DNA of 64,000 nucleotides from GCA-2684655 sp045105235 (GTDB lineage: Bacteria; Planctomycetota; UBA1135; UBA2386), in assembly GCA_045105235.1 (NCBI GenBank), contig JBGCDH010000002.1:1-64000 (forward strand), in the 5' to 3' direction. The notes beneath the pieces were generated by a model. The model ran no database searches. It was given only the letters and a program-made list of their open reading frames with translations, and was not told the origin of the DNA. Of this stretch, positions 7,261 through 14,813 are shown piece by piece (the stretch's first letter is position 1; every line of letters begins with the position of its first letter). Made by a program: the position numbers and the translations under genes.

Positions 7261-9468
7261 TCACTTCTCGTAGATCCAACTCCGAACCCCATTGCTCGTC
7301 GTCAAGCCACCCTGGTTGAGCAGGCCCGACACCGTCAGCGCAACAGCTTGCGCGTAGATGGCCGACCCGGCGGGCACCGCGGCTGGAATCGTCAGCGTTG
7401 TGGTGTTGGAGGTGCTGCCCGTTGCGTTCGCAAACGAGGTTGGCACGTCGAGCGAAGCGATGTGCAGGTTGCAGCCGGGGGCCCCGAGAAAGCCCAGGTC
7501 GGTGCCGGGCACGTCGCTGCCAAAGCTGACGATGACGGCGCCGATGTGTGAGCCGCTGGCTCCTGTTGCATCCGGGACGTTGTCGACGGTGTAGGTCACG
7601 ATGGTGCCGGTTGTCGCCGTCGAGACCGGGTTGGGGGAGGCGCTCAGCGTGAGGCCCGGCGAGTAGCAGCCGCTGCCGTAGGCGCTATGAAACGACAGGC
7701 ACGGCTCGTAGCGAGCGACGCGACTTGCGCTGTTGCCGCCCGCGGACGTGAAGGCTCCGCCGACGATGAGGCCGCCGTCTGGAGCGGTCGTCAGGGCGCG
7801 GATCGACGGCGCCGTGCCGAGTCGCAGTGGCGACCATTCGCTGCTGTCCCAGCGCGCGATGTGATTCGCGCGCACGCCGTCCATTTCTGTAAACGAACCC
7901 GCGCCGACAAGGTCACCGTTTGGTAGCGACGTGAGAGCCGCGACTCCGCCGTTTGCACCGGATCCAAGCTGCACCCAACTCGCGCCGTCCCACCGCGCGA
8001 TGTAGCCGTCGCCGGCAGAGCTTCCGCCCGCAGGTCCGAACTCGCCCGCCGCGACAACATCGCCGCTGGGCATGGCTGTGAGTGCTTGCACGACGAGGCC
8101 GTTCGGCAGCGTGCCCATCGGCGACCAGGTGCTGCCGTCCCAGCGCGCGACGAGGTTGGCGGCCACGCCGCCCGCCGAAGAAAACTGCCCGCCAGCAACC
8201 ACGTCGCCGTTGGGCAGAGTGAGGAGCGCGTGGACGTCGTCGTCCATGCCCGATCCCAGTGCGGACCAGCTGCTGCCGTTCCAAATCGCGATGCGAGCCG
8301 CCGCGCCGCCGCCGGCCGACGTGAACGATCCGCCGGCGATGAGGTCGCCGTTTGGCAATGCCGTCAGTGCTTGCACCGCGCCGTTCATGCCCGCTCCTAG
8401 AGCCGACCAGCTGGAGCCGTCCCAGCGCGCGATGCGATTGGCGGGCGAGCCGCCCGCTATAGAAAACGAGCCGCCGGCCGCGAGGTCGCCGTTGGGCAAC
8501 AAAGCGATGGCCGCAACGTCGTCGTCAACCCCTGTGCCCAGGGGCGACCATGTGGCGCCATCCCAGCGCGCAATGTGGTTGGCGGAGGCGCCGCCGGCGG
8601 AGGCAAACGAGCCGCCCGCGATCACGTCACCTGTCGGCGTCGCGATGAGCGCATCGCACGGGGCGGAGAGCCCGCCGCCCAACGGCGACCACGAGTCGAC
8701 CCTGCCAGCTGCGAACAGGATGCCGCCGAGCAGGTGGTCCACAAAGAACGGTTCGGTGTAGGTGTTTACCCGGTGCCCGAATGCCGTGTACCACGAACGA
8801 CCCTGGCCGACGGCGTCCTGGCACCACGCAATCGGATGCACTGCGCCCATGTTGCCGCCGGAGTAGGTGCTCTCGTCGAGCGTGATCAAGACCTTGATCA
8901 GCGGGTTGTTTGCCGGGTTGCTTTGAAAGTTGTACCACTCGTCCGTGTGCGTGAAGACCGTCGGCAGCGAAAACGTCGACGGGTGATTGGGATCGACGAC
9001 CGTGACTTCGCCGCTTTGCACCGATGGGTGATTCTGGAAGTACGCGCCAACCAGCGAACCGTAGAACGGCCAGCCATACTCGGTGTCGGTGGCCGAGTGG
9101 ATGCCGACGAAGCCGCCGCCATTTGTGATGTAGTTTTCGAACGCAGTCTCTTGGCTCGCATCGAGGATGTTTCCCGTTGTGTTGAGAAAGATCACCGCCG
9201 CGTACTGCGAGAGGTTCGCCGCCGTGAACAGCGTGGCGTCCTCGCTCATGTCCACGTCGAAATCGTTGGCGTCACCGAGCGACTGGATGAGTGTTTGGCC
9301 GGCGTTGATCTGGTTGTTGTGACGAAACCCCGATGTCTTGGAAAACACCAGCACGCGGAACGTCTGGCAGTCCTGAGCGGGAAGCAGGCCGGCAGTGGCG
9401 TGGCCGATGGCCATAGCAGCTGCGGCAAAGAGAGCGCACGCCCGAAGGCAAGCAGGATGAAAGTTCAT
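7261..9468 (-). CDS. Secreted ThuA-like / seven-repeat propeller protein
   Basis: 735 residues in four parts. Residues 1-26 are a signal peptide (CALFAAAAMAIGHATA). Residues ~32-260 are a ThuA-like (trehalose-utilisation, glutamine-amidotransferase-fold) domain with FRVLVFSKTSGFRHNNQI, GGGFVGIHSATDTEYGWPFY and FTHTDEWYNF. Residues ~260-585 hold seven repeats of the form ARWDG-x-x-W-x-x-L-G followed by LPNGDLVAGGSF and SAGG, which would make a seven-bladed beta-propeller. The end (~595-735) is the planctomycete C-terminal domain (YGSGCYSPGLTLSASPNP, LGAPGCNLH). Likely an extracellular carbohydrate-related protein; the ThuA role is by family only. Confidence 0.85.
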   Translation of the reverse strand: MNFHPACLRACALFAAAAMAIGHATAGLLPAQDCQTFRVLVFSKTSGFRHNNQINAGQTLIQSLGDANDFDVDMSEDATLFTAANLSQYAAVIFLNTTGNILDASQETAFENYITNGGGFVGIHSATDTEYGWPFYGSLVGAYFQNHPSVQSGEVTVVDPNHPSTFSLPTVFTHTDEWYNFQSNPANNPLIKVLITLDESTYSGGNMGAVHPIAWCQDAVGQGRSWYTAFGHRVNTYTEPFFVDHLLGGILFAAGRVDSWSPLGGGLSAPCDALIATPTGDVIAGGSFASAGGASANHIARWDGATWSPLGTGVDDDVAAIALLPNGDLAAGGSFSIAGGSPANRIARWDGSSWSALGAGMNGAVQALTALPNGDLIAGGSFTSAGGGAAARIAIWNGSSWSALGSGMDDDVHALLTLPNGDVVAGGQFSSAGGVAANLVARWDGSTWSPMGTLPNGLVVQALTAMPSGDVVAAGEFGPAGGSSAGDGYIARWDGASWVQLGSGANGGVAALTSLPNGDLVGAGSFTEMDGVRANHIARWDSSEWSPLRLGTAPSIRALTTAPDGGLIVGGAFTSAGGNSASRVARYEPCLSFHSAYGSGCYSPGLTLSASPNPVSTATTGTIVTYTVDNVPDATGASGSHIGAVIVSFGSDVPGTDLGFLGAPGCNLHIASLDVPTSFANATGSTSNTTTLTIPAAVPAGSAIYAQAVALTVSGLLNQGGLTTSNGVRSWIYEK

Positions 9469-9737
9469 GGCGATGGGGGCGAGTCGAGAGGAGGAAGCAT
9501 CGACGGGTGGCGGGGCTGCGACCGGCCGGCGCTGTGAGCCTGCAAGGCAGCGTCGTCGCGAGGAAGCTCAATGGGCATACGGGCAGCCGTCGCTATCTCG
9601 GAGGCATATAGCGCTGCTACGTGGATGCGCAGTTCGCGTGGCTCGCCGTACCGCCGTCCTCGTTGGCCTTTTGTCCAACTGCCGCCGCGAGACTTGCCGC
9701 CTCGGCGGCTCGCTTGCCGAGCAAGCGGCCTTGCTCC

Positions 9738-11369
9738 CTATCGCCGCTTGCCGGCGGACGCTTCGGCGGCTGCTGGTGTGGCGGCTGCTGGTGTGGCGGC
9801 TGCTGGGTTGGCTGCTGCTGGTAGGGACACCTCAAACCCCGGGGTCTTGCCGTTGAGCCCGGTGATGTTCTCGATACCGCCCTCAAACCGCACGCCCTCT
9901 GAGGTTACGGCCTGCATGATTGGAAGATTGGGGGCGCCCTGCAGGCCGCGGATCGTGCAGTGCTCAAAGCGAAAGTTCTTGGCGTCCACAAGGCCGATGG
10001 CGCCGTTGTCCATCCAGGTGTGGGTTTCCTCAAACATGCCGTTGCGGATGGTCCAGTCGCGACTGGTTTCGGCAAAGATGAAGCCGTAGGCGCAGTGGTG
10101 AATGCGCAGCGTGTCGGCGTGCAGGCGTTCGACCTTGTGCGCGAGGATTCCCTCTGTGCCGCAGCCGTATAGGTCCATGCGGTGGAGGCTGATGTCGCGG
10201 CACGTGTGGAACGCGAGGACGCCGCCGGCGCAGGTCCGCTTCATCTTGCCGTCCTTGGCGTGCCCGATGGTGAAGTTGTCGAGCGCGATGCCGCTGCAGT
10301 TACGGAATTCGAGCAGCCGGCTCTCAAAGAAATCGGATTCCATCTCCGCCTGGCCGCCAACGGCGACAATGCGCAGGTTCTCCAGGCCCCGGATGACCAG
10401 CGATCCCTTGTCCGGGTTGCCTGGCTTGAGGTTGGCCGTCACGTATTGACGCATCTCATCCCACGTGTCGGCGCCTTCGCCATCCGTGGAGTAGTGCACC
10501 GCTGGCGTCGGCTCAAACTCCGCTTCGGGCAGCTTGATGACTGTGCCCGCAGGAATCTCAATGGTGCGGTTGGACCCCAGTGCCGCGACGAACTCGGTGG
10601 CGGACGTTGCTCGGATGGTCTTGAGGTTGCACGGTGCCGTGCGGCTTGCACTGTCCAAGAGTTCGCGCACTTGCTTGGCGACGGCATCGCGCAGCGTGAT
10701 CGGCCCGGCCTTGCTAGGGATGACGAGGGCGGTGTCCGCGCCGCTTCGCGAAACCAAGCGCGCCCGCACGATGCCAGTACGAAACACCAGCGCTACGCGT
10801 GCGGCTACGGGAATGTCGCTTGCTGCGCGATCGCCGGGCTTCGTATGGGTGAGCGATTGATCAAATCCTCGGCTCTTGGCTCCGGTGGTTACCGTATGCG
10901 GTGGCAGAGCGACACCGTTGCCGTCGAGCAGTGCCGTCGTGTGCACCTTCTCTAGTGATGGGATGCGCCGCGCGAAATCCTGGTAGTCGGCGAGGACGAT
11001 CGCCGAGGGCTTCGACGGGATGGGGTCTTGGGCCTGCCGTTGCGCGGCACGCTCCGGGCGCGCGAACATGACGGCCGATACGACGCCTACACCAAGCAGG
11101 ACGGCTGCCGCCAGGTAGACAAACCTTGACCGCGCCATTGTCGTTGGAGCAAACCTCTCAGCAGCACACGCATCGCCAGCCAGTGAATCGCCAGCCAGTG
11201 GATCACCAGCCCATAGATCGTCAGGCGAGGTGTGTGGCTCGCTCGACGCTGCCTGCAGCGCCGCATCACGGCGTGCCAAAACGGCTGTCGCGAGATCGGG
11301 CGATGCAGCGCGTCGTGAAAGCGTTTCGCGCAGTGCGCATTCGAGATACCAGTCGTCGGATCGGGTCAC
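9738..11369 (-). CDS. Putative anti-sigma factor fused to an extracytoplasmic beta-helix domain
   Basis: GTG start at 11369, supported by AAGGA 8 bases upstream. Residues ~1-75 are cytoplasmic (DDWYLECALRETLSRRAAS) with a repeated AGDPLAGDSLAGD linker. One membrane helix follows (FVYLAAAVLLGVGVVSAVMF, ~84-103). The outer part, ~220-510, reads as a right-handed beta-helix with stacked short strands (LLEFRNCSGIALDNFTIG, LHRMDLYGCGTEGILAHKV, FIFAETSRDWTIRNGMF). The tail is a PAAAT repeat and a basic end. It lies 66 bases after an ECF sigma gene in the same direction, which is why I infer an anti-sigma role. No classical zinc anti-sigma motif was seen. Confidence 0.65.
   Translation of the reverse strand: MTRSDDWYLECALRETLSRRAASPDLATAVLARRDAALQAASSEPHTSPDDLWAGDPLAGDSLAGDACAAERFAPTTMARSRFVYLAAAVLLGVGVVSAVMFARPERAAQRQAQDPIPSKPSAIVLADYQDFARRIPSLEKVHTTALLDGNGVALPPHTVTTGAKSRGFDQSLTHTKPGDRAASDIPVAARVALVFRTGIVRARLVSRSGADTALVIPSKAGPITLRDAVAKQVRELLDSASRTAPCNLKTIRATSATEFVAALGSNRTIEIPAGTVIKLPEAEFEPTPAVHYSTDGEGADTWDEMRQYVTANLKPGNPDKGSLVIRGLENLRIVAVGGQAEMESDFFESRLLEFRNCSGIALDNFTIGHAKDGKMKRTCAGGVLAFHTCRDISLHRMDLYGCGTEGILAHKVERLHADTLRIHHCAYGFIFAETSRDWTIRNGMFEETHTWMDNGAIGLVDAKNFRFEHCTIRGLQGAPNLPIMQAVTSEGVRFEGGIENITGLNGKTPGFEVSLPAAANPAAATPAAATPAAAEASAGKRR
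9766..9825. repeat. 15-bp tandem repeat, 4 units, inside the beta-helix gene
   Basis: Four units of GGCGGCTGCTGGTGT, the last two diverged. Because 15 is a multiple of 3, the unit encodes the PAAAT-type repeat near the C-terminus without changing frame. Confidence 0.75.
11172..11216. repeat. 15-bp tandem repeat, 3 units, in the linker of the putative anti-sigma gene
   Basis: Units ATCGCCAGCCAGTGA, ATCGCCAGCCAGTGG and a diverged third copy. On the coding strand they give the repeated LAGD linker ahead of the membrane helix. Confidence 0.7.
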
Positions 11370-11434
11370 GATGTGTTCCTTGTGGGCGTTGTGTGATGTG
11401 GCTGGCGAACGCGCGCGGGCCGCGGCGGTTCTGG

Positions 11435-12058
11435 TCAGGCGGAAGGGTGTTCTGCGCTACGCCGGTTGATGCATGCCCGAAGCCGCGCCCGCGCCCTCCG
11501 AAGCAGGGACTTCGAACCTTCCGGCTGCAGCCCGAGTCGCTGGCCTACTGTCAGCGGGTCTAGGTCTTGTCCGTAGCGAAGATCGATCGCCTGTCGCTCT
11601 TTGCTGCCAAGGGTGCTCAGGCATTGGCGGAGAGCGTCGGCATACGAATCGCCGCCGCCGCCGCGCTCGTGGCGCGCCCAGATTTCGTCGACCTCGTGGA
11701 GGCTGATCGAACTCGGCCGGCGCCCGTTGCTGCGATGATGGTATTGCCACAGGTTGCGAACCGCCGTGCGCAGCCATGCTGTGCTGGCGCGGAAGGGCAG
11801 CTGGTGTGCGGCCTTCTGAAGCGCCGCGAGGTAGGCCTCTTGGATCAAGTCCTCGGCCAGGTGTTCTGGGCACCCGAGCAGTCGAGTGTATCGGCGGGTG
11901 GCCGTCTCGGTGGCGCGGATCCACTCGGCGATGCGGCCGCTGTCCTCGCTACCAGCTGCATCGTTGCGATCGCTCCTTGGCGCATGCGCGCGCTCTCGCG
12001 GTTCGGCGCGGGAGGCTGTGGCCGGCGGTTCCGCGACGGGCTCAGTTGGCGTGTCCAT
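11435..12058 (-). CDS. ECF-type RNA polymerase sigma factor
   Basis: 207 residues. Region 2 is seen as RYTRLLGCPEHLAEDLIQEA with the typical D-L-x-Q-E-A core, followed by WLRTAVRNLWQYHHR. Region 4 is seen as LSTLGSKERQAIDLRYGQDL and VGQRLGLQPEGSKSLLRRAR, the helix-turn-helix that reads the -35 element. The first ~40 residues are a Pro/Ala/Arg-rich extension. ATG at 12058 is the only good start. The gene is followed by the membrane beta-helix protein, a plausible partner that holds the sigma factor until a signal arrives. The tandem repeat 12151-12314 lies in its upstream region. Confidence 0.9.
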   Translation of the reverse strand: MDTPTEPVAEPPATASRAEPRERAHAPRSDRNDAAGSEDSGRIAEWIRATETATRRYTRLLGCPEHLAEDLIQEAYLAALQKAAHQLPFRASTAWLRTAVRNLWQYHHRSNGRRPSSISLHEVDEIWARHERGGGGDSYADALRQCLSTLGSKERQAIDLRYGQDLDPLTVGQRLGLQPEGSKSLLRRARARLRACINRRSAEHPSA

Positions 12059-12150
12059 GTGTCGAGAGTGACTGCCGCAACGGCCGTTTCGGGTTCAAAG
12101 ATCTCGCGAAGTTCGGCGGAAAAACGGCTTCGCTTCGCGGCGCTCGCGCC

Positions 12151-12314
12151 TCGCCTCGCCTCGCCGCGCTTTGGCGGCGTGGCCTCGCCTCGCCTCGCCG
12201 CGCTTGGGCGGCGTTGCCTCGCCTCGCCTCGCCGCGCTTTGGCGGCGTGGCCTCGCCTCGCCGCGCGCATGGGCGGCGTGGCCTCGCCTCGCCGCGCGCA
12301 TGGGCGGCGTGGCC
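12151..12314. repeat. Tandem repeat array (three 34-bp and two 31-bp units)
   Basis: Three units of TCGCC x3 followed by GCGCTTTGGCGGCGTGGCC (one variant copy), then two identical 31-bp units in which one TCGCC is lost and GCGCTTT is changed to GCGCGCAT. Each unit carries a short inverted repeat (CGCC...GGCG). The array ends at the stop codon of the CvfB-like gene and begins ~90 bases before the ECF sigma start, so it is in the sigma gene's leader or promoter region. Confidence 0.85.
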
Positions 12315-13177
12315 TACCCGCGCAGGCGGATGCCGTCGCGCAGCAGCTCAATCAGCTCGCGCTTGAACAAACCGCCAATCGCCGCCTTGAAGACGCGCTT
12401 GCTCATATCGAAATGGTCGGCGATCTCGTCGGGCGAGCTCTTGTCGTGCAGCGGCAGAAAACCGTCTTCGCAGTCGCGAAGCGCTTCGAGCACGACCGTT
12501 TGGGCGTCGACCTCGGCGGCTCGCCCGAGCTTGCGCAGCGAGATGTCGAGCTTGCCGTCTTCGCGCAGCCGTTCAATGTAGCCCGGCAATGCGTCGCCGA
12601 TGCGCAGGTCGCGCGGCACTTGGTTGGCGTAGACCAGTCCCGAATAGCGCTCGTCGACGACGACCAGGGCGCCGAGGTCGTGGAACGACCAGACCAGCAA
12701 GTTGACTGCTTGGCGTGGGCGCAGCTGGCCGATCTCAAGGTCGAAAAACCTGCCGAGCCGGGAGGAGCCGATCAGTCGGTCCGTGCGCGCATCGCGCCGC
12801 ACCTCGACGACGTAGCGTGAGCCGATCTGCATCCTGTCGTGCTGTTCGATCTCGGGCACAAAAAGGTCCTTGTCGAGGTTCCAATCGACGAACGTGCCGT
12901 GCTTCGTGCGGTCGACCGCCTCCATGACCGCGACGTTGCCCAGGGTGGCGCTCGGCCTTTGCGTGGTCGCGACCAGGCGGTCATCCGAATCGGTGTGGAC
13001 AAAAACGCGCACGTAGTCGCCTACATCCAGGTCTCGCGGACAGTGCCTGCGCGGCAGCAGCACTTCGTCTTCGCCGCCGATTCGTCCGCCGCCGTGTTCG
13101 ACGCCACCGCCGAGGATGGCGCCGCTCTGAACGAGGCGCAGAGTGGCGAGCTCTTGGCATTCTCCAAGATGGATCAT
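12314..13177 (-). CDS. CvfB-like S1 RNA-binding protein
   Basis: 287 residues starting at ATG 13177 (MIHLGECQELATLRLV); the frame is open far upstream but that part reads as the antisense of the next gene. The pattern is that of CvfB/YitL proteins: an N-terminal S1-like domain (LPRRHCPRDLDVGDYVRVFV), a second unit (GTFVDWNLDKDLFVPEIEQ), a third (LVYANQVPRDLRIGDALPGYI), and a C-terminal winged-helix (DEIADHFDMSKRVFKAAIGG, then LYKR-like FKRELIELL). CvfB binds RNA and affects virulence-factor expression in staphylococci; here it is probably a general RNA-binding regulator. It lies 47 bases after the capsule gene. Confidence 0.85.
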   Translation of the reverse strand: MIHLGECQELATLRLVQSGAILGGGVEHGGGRIGGEDEVLLPRRHCPRDLDVGDYVRVFVHTDSDDRLVATTQRPSATLGNVAVMEAVDRTKHGTFVDWNLDKDLFVPEIEQHDRMQIGSRYVVEVRRDARTDRLIGSSRLGRFFDLEIGQLRPRQAVNLLVWSFHDLGALVVVDERYSGLVYANQVPRDLRIGDALPGYIERLREDGKLDISLRKLGRAAEVDAQTVVLEALRDCEDGFLPLHDKSSPDEIADHFDMSKRVFKAAIGGLFKRELIELLRDGIRLRG

Positions 13178-13224
13178 CGGACCAGTCTGGCGCTGGCGCG
13201 GCGAGAATCTATGCCGCGCGGTCG

Positions 13225-14568
13225 CTATCGCGCAGAACGCGCCGTCGCCAGCGGCCATGCGGGGCCCGGCAGGTAGCCAGGGCGCAGCGGATGCTCGCCC
13301 GGCGGCGCCACCAAGCGTCGTTCGATGGCCTCGACGAGGCCGAGCATGCCGTTGTAGTGCGGCGCGTCGGGCGAGCACCAGACGTGCCCGTGTCGAAACA
13401 GCCACGTCAAGAAGCGGCGACGCAGCGCGGGGCGATCGCGCTGCAGGCAGAACTCGGCGCTTGCGGCGATCTCGCGCGCACGTGCGATCCGCGTCGTCAA
13501 TCCCGGCAGGGCAAAAAGGGCGCGGCCGGTGTGCACGATCGGTGTGCCGGCCAGCAGCGCCGTGACGGCGGCGGGGTCGTTGACGGTGACGACGCATGCG
13601 GCGGTGGCGGCGACCTGGGCCGCATGTCGGCGCGCGACGATGCGAACGGCTGCCAGGCGCTGTTGCCGGAGCTGCGCCTTGAGGCGGCGGAGCGCGTTCG
13701 CTTCGTCGGTCGCCGTGTTGCGCGCGGCGGCAGCGGGAATGGCCACAACGCCGCAGGTCACGCCCAGGCGTGTGCCGATCGCTTCGGCTAGACGGCACGC
13801 TGCGGCCATGAGTTCGGTTGCGGATTCTGGTTTGGCGCGGGAGCTGGGTTTGCCGTCGAGCGCGAGACGGGGATCCTCCGGGGCCTGCAGGAGCACCGCG
13901 ACGCACGGCTGCGGCAGTTCGTCCGCGGTCAGGCGCTTGGTTTGCGCATCGATCGGCAATGCGCCACCTTCTGCCTCTCGCCAGCCGTTCAGGTCGCGAA
14001 GCGCTCGCCTGGGGTTCGCCGTAAGCAGGCTTCGCGCAGCATCGACGAGGCGCTGTCGCAGCGCGGGCTTGGTGATCGGTGATGCTGGCAGCGTCGTGGG
14101 CCAGGGAGCCGCGAGTGCGTGCGCGAGGCTCGCGGCGATCAGGTCGCGATCTGGCGCGACGCAGCGGTAGTCCGCCGCGCCAAATTGCAGGCAGCCCGCG
14201 TCGGCGTCGAGACCGCGTTCGTCGCACTGCATCGTGTGCGGCAGCAGGCCGTCGCCGGTCCAAAGAACGCGCGCGCCAAAGGAGCGAACCGTCGCGGCAA
14301 ACTCGCGTGCGATACGGCGCCGGTCACGGTGCAGGACGAGCAGGTCGGGCAGATCTTGTTCGCACCACCGTGTCGCCGCCGCGTGGATGCCGAGGTGGGA
14401 GAAAGCGGCCACTTCTTTTTCGTCGACCTGCTGCCGCCAGAACGTCGCGTCCGCGGCGTCGAGGCAGATGATTGTGATCCGGTGGCCCTTGCGCAGCAGC
14501 TCGCGCCGCAGCCGGAAGTGAAGCTGGAAGCGGTCGAGGCCCGGAGCTGCGAGTGCGATGTGGGTCAT
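13225..14568 (-). CDS. KpsS/KpsC-like capsule polysaccharide glycosyltransferase
   Basis: About 447 residues from ATG 14568 (MTHIALAAPGLDRFQLHF). The start region reads like LipB/KpsS capsule proteins. The strongest signature is VVTVNDPAAVTALLAGTPIV followed by HTGRALFALPGLT, matching the family's conserved segment in which an asparagine or serine precedes 'ALL-G-P-V' and 'GRA-FDIPGLT'. Family members (Kdo transferases) build the lipid-linked linker for capsule export and act at the cytoplasmic face of the inner membrane. A substrate cannot be told here. No kpsC, kpsM or kpsT homologue is nearby. It probably shares a transcript with the CvfB-like gene downstream. Confidence 0.75.
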   Translation of the reverse strand: MTHIALAAPGLDRFQLHFRLRRELLRKGHRITIICLDAADATFWRQQVDEKEVAAFSHLGIHAAATRWCEQDLPDLLVLHRDRRRIAREFAATVRSFGARVLWTGDGLLPHTMQCDERGLDADAGCLQFGAADYRCVAPDRDLIAASLAHALAAPWPTTLPASPITKPALRQRLVDAARSLLTANPRRALRDLNGWREAEGGALPIDAQTKRLTADELPQPCVAVLLQAPEDPRLALDGKPSSRAKPESATELMAAACRLAEAIGTRLGVTCGVVAIPAAAARNTATDEANALRRLKAQLRQQRLAAVRIVARRHAAQVAATAACVVTVNDPAAVTALLAGTPIVHTGRALFALPGLTTRIARAREIAASAEFCLQRDRPALRRRFLTWLFRHGHVWCSPDAPHYNGMLGLVEAIERRLVAPPGEHPLRPGYLPGPAWPLATARSAR

Positions 14569-14813
14569 GGCCGCTCCTATTGGATCGACCAGGTCGCGGG
14601 CCGGCCTTGACGTACGGTCGAGCGAGCTGTCGGGGGGGGGCTGTGCCTTCGGTGGGTCGGGCGTTTCCGGATCGTTTCCGGCCGCAACGGCGTGGGGAAT
14701 GCCCGTCCAGGGTGGTGCTGGTTTGCGCAATTGTCTGCTAGACTTGGCCGCCCCTATCGCCGCCCGTTCTGCGTTCGCAGAGGCGGCAACTTGCCTGCCG
14801 GAACCCCGGAATC

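Noticed and set aside
12151..12314. Tandem units considered as a CRISPR array
   Set aside because: Units are contiguous with no unique spacers, and no cas genes are nearby.
13178..14263. Upstream extension of the CvfB-like frame to 14263
   Set aside because: Overlaps the capsule gene on the same strand in another frame, with Arg-rich low-complexity translation; the S1 homology starts only at 13177.
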